The position numbers and the translations under genes are program-made. The notes beneath the pieces are model-generated. The model was not told the DNA's origin and did not search any database. It was given only the letters and a program-made list of their open reading frames with translations. Shown in pieces: positions 33,755-47,617 of a DNA stretch of 64,000 bases. The stretch's first letter is position 1. Each line of letters starts with the position of its first letter. This DNA comes from Agapanthus africanus (taxonomy: Eukaryota > Streptophyta > Magnoliopsida > Asparagales > Amaryllidaceae), in assembly GCA_030015575.1 (NCBI GenBank), contig CM057342.1:623501348-623565347 (forward strand). The letters are read 5' to 3'.

Positions 33755-36700
33755 TAGCTAGAGCCTTAAGCGAAGTCTAGACGCAATTAGAAGTCCGATC
33801 GAAACAACACCTAACCCGGAAAACGGCTCTCTGGACTTTTTTGTAAAATGTGGTTTTTTGTAAATTAAAAATATGCAGAAAAATCAGCAGGCGATTGTAT
33901 GGGTTACTGTAAAATTCGAGACCATAACTCCATCTTTCAGCCGCGGATCCGCGGCATGAGCATGCCTCATGCGGCGGAACCGCGGCAATTTTGTCGTATT
34001 AGTCGTCGAATTTTGCACCATAATTAATAAGATTCTGTACTGGTTTTCCTGGGAATATTTTAATATTTATTCCAGAGTTTTATTTTCTGGGTTGTATGAG
34101 GAACTCCGTGTATCGATCGGAATATCTAATTTTGTCTATGTGGCTTTCCGGATAATTTTTGGATTTGTTAAAAAGTTCGACCGGATATAAATACCCAATT
34201 TTTCCCCTGTTGGGAAATTTCCAAGTGTTGGATTTTCCGTAGTTTGACGACGTTCTAAGTAGTGCAAGTAACGCGATGGTCCCTCTAGAAGACAACAAAC
34301 CTTAACTCGATTATGTGACCGTCTTGAACTGCCCTTTGAACCTTCGGGTTTGGGGCAGTACGGCGTGCCACATGTGAGGCGTTGGCTTGACCCTTTTACG
34401 GCTGGACCGTTGGTACTGAGGCACGAACGGAATGTTGTTAGACTTATTTTATGTGTTGAGATGCATCGGGAAAACTTGGGTGTTCGATTGTTCGATCGAA
34501 AAGTTTAACATTTTCTGTTTATCTGGAATGGGATACAATAATTGGAATTCACAAAAGTTATGTGATAACTGAATGAATGTTATAAACATAGCAGTTTAGT
34601 CTCACTTGATCGGTTGCCACGGAATTTTGATGTGATCAAAAGTCCGTCGCAATCACCTAGCGTACGCGGATACTCGCCGGGTAAACTTAATAGACAGCCT
34701 CACTCCATAGCCCCGACCAAGTGACTGTAGGAGAACCCCGTCGCCGAAAGCATCCGTTCGGGTGCTCGCGGTAGCGGTGTTCCGCCTTGTTGCACTTCGT
34801 CGACGGCGTAGGGGGTGCGGCCGTCTACTAAAGTTTGCGACGAGCATTCGATCAAAATGTCGGGAATCTTGTTGAATTGCCCGACTTGATATTGAAAAGT
34901 GTTTTCGATAAAGAGACAAAAATGCGGGGTTTATAATTGTTAGGCATGCGATGTCTAAGTAATTCATTTGGTCAGGAATGCGATGTCTGAGATGGTTGCG
35001 GATTCCAACTGTTGTAGTTTTACACTTTCTTTTCTGTGACCGTAAGTGTAATATGTGATATCGCCGGTTTCGTTGCTATATGTCAACGACAATTGGGATG
35101 CGCATATTTACTTACGTTGATGACATGTGATGTTATGTGTTGCTGGATATGTTATATTGGAGATATGTTATATTGGATCGTCGTGTTTGAATAGCCGGGT
35201 TTTTTTTATGTGAGATGAGTGTTTTTCATTTTCATTCATGTAAAAACTTGTATGTAATATTCTTTTATTGGGGCACTTCCAGGTTGCGGAAGTTGTCACC
35301 GTTTGTATATTATTTACTTTTCCGCACTAGGATAGACCCAAGGAGGAGGGCACAAGTAACCGGGTTCTGGAGTCCAGTGGGAGACCAACTCGAGGAGTCG
35401 AGTCCGGGTCTCCTAACTCTGGAATTGGTAAGGTTGCTTGCCGCTCTCGTAGGGGTCTAGGGGTGTGGGTTTGGCTATTCATCGCGACCGTGGAATCCGT
35501 GTTTTATACTGGCTCGTATTGAAAACACGGACGTCCTAGTATATCCAATATTTCATATGTTTCTTCTGCTGTGATCTCTGTGTTGTGATGTTCTGTGATG
35601 GATACAGTATATAGTATATATGATATATTATATAAGCGTTACTTATGTTTTACACCCGCGCTAGCCCTGCCCCGCTCTGCCGTTAGTTACCTAACCTAAC
35701 GGTGCACGAGGGGACATCGAGGCGAATGCGGATGGCATAAGTGTACGTCGTATTTATCTGTGATGTTTAGGTACTTAAATGATGGGATTTCATTAATGTG
35801 ATTAATGAAAATAAAAGAAACCTAAGATGTTGTAGAATCGAATTTTAAAATAAAACAGGTAGCTACAGTTCTTGCTTTGCACAGCGGTATATGTGATATA
35901 TCCTGCACCTTATTCGATGAGGAAAGGACCGAGATCCCTTCACCGGGAGTGACTCCTTTAGCAATAACTGGCAGATGCTACACCCCTCGGTTTGTCTTTT
36001 GATTGCTTTTAAGAGTTTTTGCTTTGCACAGTGATATATATGATATATCCCGCACCTCATTCGACGAGGGAAGGACCGACGATCCCTTCACCGGGAGTGA
36101 CTCCTTTAGCAGAACTAGAAAAGCCTCAAAAACACTCCATTTCAAAATTCATTCGATCCTACAACGATATCAAGTTCATTACGCAATAGGTTTTCAGAAA
36201 AACCTGTCGTAGCCCTCCGTCATTTCAGATACGTACTAGTTAGTATTCGTGCTGCGGTTGTTTGGCCTCCATCAAGGCGTAGTGTACGGTAGCTAACTAG
36301 TGCTTATCTGCTAGCATATGATGCGATTGGATTAGGGTATTCGTACGGCGTTGTTTGGCCTCCGTCAAGGGTCGTGCGGGTGGGTTTAATTCAATCAGGA
36401 AATGACGGGTTGAACTTGACTAGCGGACTATGGGTTGTTTGGCCTCCGTCAAGGTTATAGGACGCTAGGGGCAAAATACTATCGGGAATTTCAAGTGTTG
36501 AAATTTGCAATGAGATTGCATACCTTCTATGAGATAGTTGGATCCCGATACCCGCTGCGAGTAATTGTTACTCCTGGGAGACTTTTATACATTACAATTA
36601 GCCGATCAAGTAGGTGTCTAGAAAGGTGTCAACGAGGTTACGCCTCTGGGAAAACGAGGTTTACATTAATTAGGTTCGTGCGAAAGCACGGGGGACCTCC

Positions 36701-36900
36701 CTCAAAGTACCGACACCGGCCTGGCTGAAAGATTGGCGAACTTGTAGTGTGTAATTAATCCCGGCTAGTCTTTCATTTTAGGGTTTGAAGGAAGATTTGA
36801 TAAAAAGCAGTGGGAGCCATCCTGATTAGATAAAATAATAACCAATCTATTCTTGCAAGAGCGCACGCTGAGTGTTTTCTTCTCTCTCTCTCCAGGTAGC
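33755..36900 (+). other. B2 leader, about 3.1 kb
   Basis: Non-coding, and longer than the A leader. Holds the GC-rich hairpin (arms 33940-33960 and 33966-33986), the second hairpin (arms 35496-35505 and 35522-35531), the doubled module (ACCTTATTCG at 35907; second copy at about 36054) and three TTGGCCTCCGTCAAGG-type hairpins (36262-36277, 36355-36370, 36439-36454). Ends in a CT tract with CAG. About 34200-35200 has no counterpart I can place in the A1 leader; nothing coding is seen there. Confidence 0.75.
33940..33986 (+). promoter_or_regulatory. GC-rich leader hairpin of B2
   Basis: The arms are 21 nt each with 19 pairs and a 5-nt loop, 199 nt after the LTR. It is the strongest hairpin of this type in the window. 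Confidence 0.75.
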
Positions 36901-36902
36901 GA

Positions 36903-39689
36903 CCATATCACGCCTTAATCAAGATAATAATACGGATTATTGACCGAACCCGCTTGTTATACTGAGCTGGGGAACGTTGGTCCCGCTCCAACTTATAATT
37001 GTTATAAGACAGAGCAGGAAATTGGGGATTACCAGAATTCCCGTGCCGCCCAAACGAAGAGAGTGCATGTTGATGCATCATCTTCGGGTGTGTTCATTAC
37101 AAAGAACTGTTTCTCTGTATCCTCTACGTCCTGGGTATGTGATACCAGATCAGGATCCCAGATATGTAATCTGTTACATAGGGCTACAGATAGGTAGAGA
37201 ACTGAAAACGGGTGATAAGTTTCATGAGGCAGAAAACGGGGCAAGAGTTGCAGCCAAGTCTGTCGGTCACTGTCACCCTGTATTACCAATACATTGATTC
37301 TGAACGAATGTTATTAGATACCGAACCTGATATACCAAATCATATCACTCTCTTTATTAGAAAAGAAAGGATATAATTTTGTATAGTTGGATAATGTTTT
37401 GAACATTTCCTATATCAAAAGTTGATCGTTTCAGGCACGTTATCTAAAAGCATTGACGTTCTAAATCAAACTACAGTTTCTTGTATACAGAACACACATA
37501 AGAGGAAGAGTTCAGAAATGAACGGATCCTTCTTGAGGCATTGTAGACTAGGTCATATCAATGCGACCCGACTAACTAGAGTTACATAAAGATGCATATT
37601 TAAATTAGTTTGAATTTACATCTTATGAAACTCGCCAGTCATGTCACAAAGATAAGATGACCATAGCTCTGTTTATTGGAAACAGAGAAAGAGTTAGTGA
37701 ACTCTTGGGACTGATACATGATGATGTATGTAAGGTCTCCTGTCTACACATGCCAGGACTGGTTCTTTATACTTCATTACGTTCTCTGATAATCTCTCAA
37801 GATTCAGACATATGTTCCTGTTGAAACAAAAGTCCGAACCTTTTGAGATATTCACAGAATATAAGTTAGAAGTAGAGAACCAATACGGGTAAAAGTGTTA
37901 TGTTCTTTGATGAGATCAAGGAGGAGAATACTTGAGCACGGAAATCCTGGACTATTCTAAACGAGAATGAGATTCTCTCTCAGCATTACTCCTCCGTATA
38001 CACCATAGCACGATGGTATATCGGGGTGGAGCAATCACACCCTATATGATAAGGTGTGCTCTATGATGAGTACTACTGAGTTTCCTATTTTCCTTTTGGG
38101 AGTTATGCACTTGAGAAGCTGCATACCTATTGAATAGGGTTCAAATCAAATCAGTTGCCTACCACTTCATATTTGATATGATAAGGGAAGAGCCCATCTC
38201 TCAAGTTAGTTGAGATTTGGGGTTGTCCAGTCTATGTCTGAAAAGCAAATTCCGGACAAGCTCGAGGCAAGGTCTGTAATGTAGAACTGGAAACGTTCCA
38301 GCTATACAAACTACAGCAGATGATTTGATACAACCAAAGGATTCAGTAGATTCCAACGAACCTCAGCCTCTCCGCCGATTTAGTAGGGTTTCTCACCCAC
38401 CTGAGAGTTACTCCGGTTTCTCTATGACAGTGGGAGCGAGGATTGCATCATGAGATGATGACCCAACTAGTTTCGAGCTGGCCATCAGGAGTAAGACTCT
38501 ATAAGAATGGCTGGATGCTTAGTGATCTGAGATGGAATCCTTATACACCAACAAAGTATGGATTTTGGTTGCTATATCTGAAGGGTTAAATCCCCATCAG
38601 GAGCAAGTATATCTTGAGAAGATTACTTGGTATACATGGAAAGGTTGAGACTTTCAAAGCTAGACTTGTTAAAAGTTTGCATCATTGACCAGGTGTGGAT
38701 AATGATGAAACCTTTTCAAGTAGCTATGCTTAAGTCCATCCAGATCCTACTTGTCACGGCTACATACCATGACTGCGATATCTGGTGGTTGGGTGTCTTG
38801 ACTGCTTTTCTAAATGATGATTTAGAAGAGAGCGTCTATAAGTACACAGCCAGAGGGCTTCGTAGACAGTGGGAGCAGCGGAAACGTGTGCAAGATGCTT
38901 TATAGGATAGAGCAGGCATCGCGGAGTTGGAACATCTGTTTTGATGTATTAGTCAAAGAAGTTGACATCATCAAAATGATAGATGAACCTTGTATAAACA
39001 AAAAGGTAGTAGGGAGTATGGTGACGATCCTCGTAGAGTACGTGGATGACATACTCTTGATAGGAAAGGAGTTTCCTATGCTACGCTCGATCAATCTCCG
39101 CTTATCACTATAATTCTCCATATAGGATCAAAGTGATACCTCCTAAATCCTGGGTTTTGGATCTATGAGATAGATCTAAATGGATGTTAGGATTCTCACT
39201 AGTTGTAGTGAGATGGTATCAATCGATCCTGGGGGAAATCACTGGAAGTGTTCCAGGGTGATAAAGACGACTGAATGTCAGTCACAGGCATTGTCTATAC
39301 CCTCGGTAAAGGGACGGTATGTTGGAAGAGTTCCAAGCTAGATACCGTGGCATACTAGACGATTAAGGCTGGATACATCGCTACTTAAGATGCTACCAAA
39401 GAGGCAGTCTGGGTGTATATTGGTTCATGAGGTGAACTAGGTTCCTACCATTGTGGGACAATGGAGTTGTGGCTTATGCCGAGGAACGCCAGTCCCATCA
39501 ATGATCCAGACATATTCTAAGGCAGTGTCACCTGATCATGGAGATGCTTGATCTCCAAGGGATCGAGGTTAGGAGAGTAGACTTAGAGGACAACACAGCG
39601 GATCCACTCACAAAGGCCTGTTCCCAGAGAAAGACTTTTATGGGATGGTTGAGTATGAGATACTACAACCACTGCTACAGATGGCCCTA
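36903..39689 (+). pseudogene. B2 gag-pol fossil, most of gag missing
   Basis: Homology to A1 runs from a zinc-knuckle-like segment near 37000 through the protease-like region (near 37150), integrase (near 37720-38050), reverse transcriptase (AMLKSIQILLV near 38730; EYVDDILLIGKE near 39040) and RNase H (near 39240-39650). Gag is cut to about 100 nt before the zinc-knuckle-like part, as in B1 and B3. Dozens of breaks; no open frame in it exceeds about 110 residues. Many structural features are shared with B1, so much of the decay predates both insertions. Confidence 0.88.
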
Positions 39690-39704
39690 GTGCAAGTGGG
39701 AGAT
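39690..39704 (+). other. B2 polypurine tract
   Basis: GTGCAAGTGGGAGAT, identical to A1, directly before the 3' LTR. It is kept despite decay of the coding region next to it. Confidence 0.92.
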
Positions 39705-41902
39705 TGTTAGTTATATGTATGCCCTAGAGGCCATTACTGTACATTGGATGTATATTGTAGTGGATGCTGGGACATATATAGGGAGGACTTTCTTGCTCGA
39801 CATGATAGTATGCTATCTGGTTGCTCTTTACCTTAACGTGTACACAGATTGTCTCTCTATTACATATTGGTAAAGCCCTTAGGATCTGTACTTGACTACC
39901 TGGACTATGATGCGGATCATACTAGTGGGGACATGGTAGTCCATAAGTACATCCTTCAAAGTCCCTAGTCGTGGGTGTATCGAGACGGGGCATCGATATA
40001 CCAGAGTAGACTAGCGTGTACCTTTTCGACCCATACAGATGGGCGATGGATGATCCCATATCCATTGGTGTTTGACATCAGAGGAGATATACGGGTGCTC
40101 AGTAGAGACTGGGTACACTGGACGGACTCGCCGAGAACTCCCAGATGGTATTATACCTCACGTCAGATGGCAGTTCTCTGGTGACACTGGTACAGAGTAG
40201 TCTGTTGACCCGAGATCGTCATAGAGTCTTGTGTGGTTCCCACTATGCTTTGATTTCCATCTTACCACGTCCAAGGGGGCGTGCAAAACGGTGGTTTTTG
40301 GGTACAGTCCCGAGTCACATGGAGGCAATGAGCGATAGGAGGGGATTCGTCTCTCCCGGTATAGGGGGTTGATGTTGCGCTGTGTTCGATTGGCTATAAC
40401 AGGAAATCCCTGGCCAGGGTTGCTGAGATATACTGGTAAGTGTTACCAGTAGTTTATCGAATTGTTATAGACCTCATATCGACACGACTTATCAAGCTAT
40501 TGGGGTTTGACGTTTACCTCCCCTAGGCAAGATATGCGACATATCAGACGATCAGACCGGACTGTACGGTAGTGTTACTGGTTGGATTCACTGGAGTGTG
40601 AGCGGGCTTGCTCGTCGATCTTCAGATCGCTCAATACCCGGGTGGCCGTTACGTTTAGCAGACCGCTTGCGGCTTGTGGATGTTTGATATGATCATCATC
40701 TGCTGCCGGCGTATTGACGAGTCTTTAGAGTCCTACACAGAGGTTTCCTGGCTCAAGAGAAACGAAATAGGAGCTCATATGAGATATGTGCGGGACCGAG
40801 AATGATACCAGTATGTGATACTGTATTCGATTCTCGCGATGTGACATTGATCGGTTATATGCGATATAGCCGGGTTATCGGATCAAGTGTTGATTCGATA
40901 AGTTGTTACTAATGATACCTGTCGGTTTTGTGCGACATGACCGGATCATTGAATCAAGTGTTGATTTAATGATTTAATGCATAATTATATATTTGATATA
41001 TTACTTTGCATTAACTAGTACAGGTTCACTTTAAATGGATTTTCTCGCTCGGGTGTGCGTATTGCATATGCGATATGATTTTGTGCACTTGCTTGTATCA
41101 TTTTTGATGATACATGCAATACTTGGTTAAATGTATGTTTAAACCATAGTTAGTTAATGGTTAAGGGTTTTAAATGATTTATTTATTGTTTTATTTATTT
41201 TTGGCAAAAGGAAAATGGTGGCTTTATTTATTTCTTTTGTTGAAGTTTCTTGAACTTTTGAAAAGTCCACCATTTTTGTTTTATGCCAAACCCTAACCAC
41301 TCACTAACTTTGGTTAACTCTCTACACTTAACTATGGTAAGTGTTATGATAAGATTGAATTTTCTTTTCTATTCATTTAACTTATCATAATATTTATCAT
41401 CTTCTTCCTCTTCTTCTTCTTCATGAAGATACCTTCCTCCATCAATGGTGATTGATGCATATGAGTGAGAAATCCAATTCTAAAGTTTACCCACTTCCTA
41501 TTTCTTCATCCTCTACCTCTTGCCAAGTAGTAGAGTGTGTTTCCTTCACAAGTTTTCATGGCTTGGTGAAGGTGGAGCTTGATTTAGCGATGCCTCGACG
41601 TAGATCATATTCGGCATGGACATCGACGACCTAGCTCGCTTATTCTTCGACGAAGCCGACGCTGGAGTCCGGATTCTTTTTGGACAGCGGAGGGGACTTC
41701 GTTGCGGAGCTATGGAGGTGGAGCACCGGATCTAAAAAGGTTGTATTTCCGTTTCCTTATAGTTAAGTTGTTAACTAGTTACTTTGTTCGCCTAGAAATC
41801 TAGCCAACGATCCGTAGTTTAGGGTTTCTCGGCACCGTAAAATTTTATATTGGCATGGTTGATGCCTTGTGAGACCTCATTAGGGTGCCTAGGAACCCTA
41901 CA
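39705..41902 (+). repeat. B2 3' LTR (2.2 kb)
   Basis: Matches the 5' LTR at about 98.8 percent by eye. Palindrome CCCTGGCCAGGG at 40408-40419. Followed by the AGTAG target copy. Confidence 0.95.
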
Positions 41903-41907
41903 AGTAG

Positions 41908-43654
41908 AGAGTATCTATGGAGTGTTTTCTTTTCAAGGAGAGGGATTCTCAACACATGAGAAGGATTCTCCTTGAGCTTGAGGAAGAAGAAGATGAAAAT
42001 GAGGAGAGAGAATCAATATGATAGAATGAGCTCCTTTTTCTTTTGCAACCATAACAAAAGGAAAAAGATATATCTAATTAATAATAATAATTCAAAATGA
42101 AATAGTTGATGGTTGTATTTGGAATGACCACTATCATCACTTCATTAAATGAATGTAAGCTAGAATCAAGGAGTATCCTTGCAAAGTAATGATGATGGTC
42201 AAACATTCAACCATGGTCAACAAGTCAACCATGGTCAACAAGTCAACAAAACCAACCATGACACAATTTCATTTAATTACTATTATTAATTGATATTTCA
42301 TAAATCCATTAGGGTTTGGAAAAAGACGACTGTCAACTGTGCATACGCACCCGTTCCGAAACCCTAATGAAAAACCTCTTCCTCCGCCTCAAACAACTGT
42401 GCATACACACCTGCATTCTCGTTCCGAGGAACAAGAATACTGAGAGATAAAAGCAACCCCAAAAGATATACCAGTATCTGGCTCAAACCAGAGCCTGCTA
42501 GTATAAACCGTCCGGACTCCAAACGTGCACAAGTGCGCGGATGAGAACGAACCCTGCCGCAAAACCATGCGACCTCTACTTAGTTTTGCCCAGAGGCGAA
42601 TACCCTCTGTGTGGAACTCTAAAGACTCGACACTACGCTGGCAGTGGGTTTAACCACAGACCGCAAGCGGCACTAGCTGTGCGTAACGGTCCCCAGGTAG
42701 ATGCCGACAAGAAGGCTGACGAGGTGAACCCCATCTGAACTCCTACTGAGTCTGAATGTGACAGTCTCCGTACAGTCCGGTCTGTTCGTCTGATACATCG
42801 CATGGCGGGCCTAGGGGGCGGTAAACGTCAGTCCCCTAATAGCGGTACAAGTCGTGTCGGAGTGAAGCCCAAAACACCCTGAGATAACACTGGAAGCCTA
42901 CCAGTATATCTCGCTTGCCCTGGCCAGGGACTACTCGTGTAATGGCTCTCCTAGACACAGCGCGATGTCAACCCCCAATACCGAGAGAGACGAATCCTAT
43001 CTAACCGGCACTGCCTCCAAGTGCTTCGGGACTGCACCCAACTACTACCTGTTTGCACGACTCCTTTGAGCCGTGGTAGGGTAGTGATCAAAGTGCAGTG
43101 GGAACACACTCGAGGCGAAGTGCCAGTGTCAAGTCAGCGGACTAAGCTGTACTCATGTCACCTGGGAACTGATAACTGACGATAGGTATAATACCAACCT
43201 GGTCAGTTCCCGACGTGTCCTGTCCAGTGTACTCGTAACCTAACGAGCACCCGTATACTATCTCCAGTACGACGTACTGATGGCTGTGGGACAGACCATC
43301 TCCCACACTGGGACGAGAAGCGCATACGCTAGTCTACTCTGGAGTATCGATGCCCTGTCTCGATAGTCCTGCGACTAGGGACCTGTATAAGGATGTGCTT
43401 ATAGATTACCCAGCCCCCACTAGTTGACTGCCATCACAACGCTGGTAATCAAGCAAAGATCCTAAGGGCTCCACTAATGTGTATAGCTGATATACAAAAA
43501 TAAACACATGTACACATTGAAGTAGAAACAAACCAAGTAGCATACTACTATATTGAGCAAGATTGTTTATACAAGGTGAATATCCCAAGCTTCCATTAAG
43601 TAATATACAAACTAGTGTGATACAGTAATGGCCTCTAGGGCATATACACTAACA
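41908..43654 (-). repeat. A2 3' LTR, inner piece (1.75 kb)
   Basis: Continues the LTR cut at 31543; ends ATACACTAACA before the polypurine tract (reverse complement ATCTCCCACTTGCAC). Palindrome at 42918-42929; GTCAA-type W-box cluster near 42198-42253. Confidence 0.94.
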
Positions 43655-43668
43655 ATCTCCCACTTGCA

Positions 43669-46600
43669 CTAAGGCCATGTACTGGCGTATCGAAGACCTA
43701 TCATCTCGATCAGCTGCTCAAACTGAGTTTGGGGTAGGGCCTTGGTGAATGGATCTGCAGTGTTTTCTTCTGAAGCAACCCTCCGAACCTCGATCTCCTT
43801 GCGATCCACGATCTCCCTGATCAGGTGATACCGCCTCAAGATGTGCCTGGATCTCTGATGGGACCTGGGTTCCTTCGCTAAAGCTATAGCCCCGTTGTTG
43901 TCGCAATACAGAGGTATTGGGTCAACAATGGACGGAACCACCTGAAGTTCTTTCAAGAACTTCCTCATCTAGACAGCTTCTTTTGCGGCATCAGATGCAG
44001 CGATGTATTCCGCTTGCATCGTCGAGTCTGCAACGGTTTCCTATTTGGAACTCTTCCAACACACCGCCCCTCCATTGAGGGTAAAGACAAAACCCGACAT
44101 GGACTTGGAATCATCCTTATCACTCTGGAAGCTGGAGTCAGCAAAGGCCTCGATCTGGAGGCCTTTTCCGCCATACAGCAAGAACATCTCCTTAGTCCTT
44201 CTCAGGTACTTGAGAATGTTCTTTACCGCTATCCAGTGTTTCTCCCTAGGGTTTGACTGATACCGGCTTACCACACTCAGTGCATAAGCTACATCCGGTC
44301 TGGTACACAACATCGCATACATTATAGAGCCTACCGCAGAAGCGTAGGGTATAATAGACATGCGATCCCTTTCCAAATCAGTCTTAGGGGACATCTCTTT
44401 AGAGAGGGTGATCCCGTGACAAGCCGGTAGGTTACCGCGCTTGGAATCTTCCATACTGAATCTTTTCAGTATGGTGTCGATGTACCTGGACTGTGAAAGT
44501 CCTAATATCCTCTTGGATCTATCACGATGGATCCGGATCCTCAGGATGTAAGAGGCATCACCCAGGTCTTTCATGGAGAACCTGTGTGACAAGAATCCCT
44601 TGACAGATTGTAGCATAGGAATGTCATTTCCTATTAAGAGAATGTCATCCACGTATAAAACGAGGAATACTACAGTTCTCGCTACAAATCTACTATAGAT
44701 GCATGGTTCATCTGGATTTTTGATAAAGCCAAATTCCTTGACCGTCTCATCAAAACAGATGTTCCAACTCCGCGATGCCTGCTTTAGTCCATAGATGGAC
44801 TTAAGCAACTTGCACACCTTTCCGCTGCTCCCACTCTGAATGAAACCCTCTGGCTGATCCATAGAGACACACTCCTCTAAATTTCCATTTAGAAAAGCGG
44901 TTTTTACGTCCATCTGCCAAATCTCATAATCGTGGAAGGCAGCAATGGCAAGAAGGATCCGAATGGATTTCAGCATAGCCACTGGAGAAAAGGTTTCGTC
45001 ATAGTCCAAGCCAGGTCTTTGACGGAAACCCTTTGCTACAAGTCTAGCTTTATAGGTCTCAACCTGTCCATCTATACCAATCTTCCTTTTGAAGATCCAC
45101 TTGCATCCTACGGGTTTTACCCCGTCTGGAGCAATGTCCAACGTCCATACTTTGTTGGTGTACATGGACTCCATTTCGGTCCTCATTGCATCCAGCCATT
45201 TTACCGAGTCAATGCTCTGAACGGCCTGCTGGAAGCTAGTAGGCTCATCATAATCTATGATGCAATCCTCTCTATCCCCGTCTATGAGAAAACCGTAGTA
45301 TCTCTCGGGCGGATGAGACTGCCTACTACTCCTGCGGAGCGGCGTAGGAATGTCCTGTTCTTTCGAACCCTCTGGTTCCACTAGGCTTTCAGTAATAGTC
45401 TGAGGTTCTGGAATTTCTTCCAGTTCTATTGCGCTCCCACTTACTTCTTTTTCTAAGAACTGATGTTTCAGAAAATGGGCATTACGAGAAACAAGGACTT
45501 TTTGTTCCTCTGCGTAATAGAAAGGTACCCCCTGGAGTTCTTTGGGTATCCCACAAACTTGCACAGTACTGAGCGTGCCTCGAGCTTGTCCGTATGCTGC
45601 TTTTTGACATAAGCTGGACATCCCCAAATCTTCAGGTACTGAAGATAGGGTTTCTTCCCACTCCATAACTCATATGGTGTGGTAGGCACAGTCTTAGTAG
45701 GAACTCGGTTCAAAAGGTATGCAGCTGTTTCTAGCGCATACCCCCAGAATGATCGCGGTAACTCAACATTACTCATCATGGACTGTACCATATCCAATAG
45801 GGTCCGGTTCCGTCTCTCCGATACACCGTTATGTTGCGGAGTGTATGGAGGAGTAAGCTGAGAGAGAATCCCATTCTCTTTTAAGTAATTCAGGAACTCG
45901 GCACTTAAGTATTCTCCACCTCGATCCGATCTTAGAATCTTGATACTTTTGCCGGTTTGTTTTTCTACTTCATTCTTATATTCCTGGAACTTTTCAAAGG
46001 CTTCGGACTTATGTTTCATTAAGAAGACATAACCGTACTTTGAAAAATCATCCGCAAAAGTAATGAAGTAAGAATAACCGCTTCGCGCATGTGTAGACAT
46101 TGGACCGCACACGTTGCTGTGTACGAGTCCTAAGAGCTCGCTCGCTCTTACTCCGTGTCCAGTGAACGGAGTCTTTGTCATCTTTCCTTTGAGACAGGAT
46201 TGACAAGTGGCATATGATTGATATTCGAACGGATCCAAATATCCTTCTGTATGTAACTTAGTCAACCTTCTCTCATTGATGTGACCCAGTCTACAATGCC
46301 ATAAGAAAGTCTGATTGATATCTGGAGACTTTCTTTTGTGTGTATTCTGGACATTGAAAATCTGTGGTTGGTTTAATACGTATATACCATTGCTCAGTGT
46401 ACCTGACCCAATCAGAACTTGATTAAGGTGAATGTTTACAACATTACTTACAAACGCAAATTCATAACCTTCTTTAGAAACCAAAGATACAGAAATGATA
46501 TTACAAGTTGCGTTGGGTACAAAAAAGCAATTGCGCAAAACCAAAACATGTCCATCTGACATTCCCAGGTGATAGTCCCCCACGGCTTTAGCATCCATGC

Positions 46601-47617
46601 TAGCTCCGTTCGCAACTCTGAGGGTCATGTCACCTGCCTTCAAAACCCTACGGTTTCTCAACGCCTGCAAAGAATTACAGATATGAGATCCTGATCCGGT
46701 ATCCAATACCCAGGAAGTAGAGTTTATCGAAAGACAGTTTTCAATAACATACACACCTGAAGCTGAAGCCGCAACCTGCTTCAGTTCCTATGTCCTGGCT
46801 TTCCAAGCCCTGCAATCTTTCTTCCAGTGTCCACTCTTATGACAATAGAAGTATTCTTCCTTTCCCACAAGCTTCCCCGCAATCTTTGTTGCCTTTTCCT
46901 TTCCCTTCGTACCCACTTTACTAACACCGCCCCTTGGTTTGGCGGGGGCTTTCTTCCTCTTTCCCTTGGCTTTCGCCTTGGACCTAGAAGAAGAAGATCC
47001 TCCTACAAACAAAGCGGGTGTTTCCCTACCTTTCTGTAGGGTGCCCTCTGCGCTCCTCGGCATGTTGAGGAGTTCTGAAAGTTCAACTTCTTTTTCTTGT
47101 AAGTTGAAGTTCAGTATAAACTGGGCGTAAGTGGATGGAAGGGACTGGAGAATTAAATCCGTATAGAGTACACTTTCCAACGTGGTCCCAAGTTCCGCGA
47201 GCTCCTCAATGTAGCCAATCATCTTAAGCACGTGGTCCGCTACCGATGATCCGACGGCCAACTTTGCCGAAAATAACTTCTTCGACACTTCGTATCTTGC
47301 GATACGAGACTTCTCTCCATACAGTTCTTTTGTATGAAGAAATATGGATTCCAAGTCTATATTCTCGTGCCTCCTCTGATGTTCGTTGTCCATAGAGGCA
47401 AGCACGAGGCACCTGGCCTTCGCGCAATCAATCTCCCAAGTCTTACGGATTTCCTTATCCGCGACGCTGGAGGTGGGACCTGGGACGGGGGGAGCTTTGG
47501 TGGTAAGAAGATACCCCAGCTTGTCGTAAGTGATTGCCATTTGACATTCCTGAGCCAATCTTTGTAGTTTGGCCCTGTCAGTATGTTTTTATCTAGAAGT
47601 AACTTATGTCCAGTCAT
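43669..47617 (-). pseudogene. A2 gag-pol, recently broken
   Basis: Minus-strand gag-pol close to A1 over its whole length. Gag begins MTGHKLLLDKNILTGPNYKD; then a zinc knuckle, DTGSGSH protease, HHCC domain, integrase (LVHSNVCGPMSTHARSG, ILRSDRGGEYLSAEF, NGVSERRNRTLLDMV), reverse transcriptase (YVDDILLIGND) and RNase H (EAFADSSFQSDKDDSKS). The stop falls at the same place as in A1. It has about four breaks, consistent with a young element that has decayed only since insertion. It serves as a control for the much more decayed B2, which lies inside it. Confidence 0.92.

Larger units (their letters stand above)
31544..41902 (+). mobile_element. B2: complete-ended but protein-dead B element inside A2
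   Basis: A 10.36-kb element with LTRs at 31544-33740 and 39705-41902, primer site, leader, decayed coding region and polypurine tract. Target duplication AGTAG at 31539-31543 and 41903-41907 lies within the A2 LTR. The LTRs differ by about 1.2 percent (some 27 differences by eye). Coding DNA is broken in dozens of places and most of gag is absent, although the insertion is recent. It must be younger than A2, whose own gag-pol has only about four breaks. This fits a non-autonomous element moved by proteins of a relative. Confidence 0.94.
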
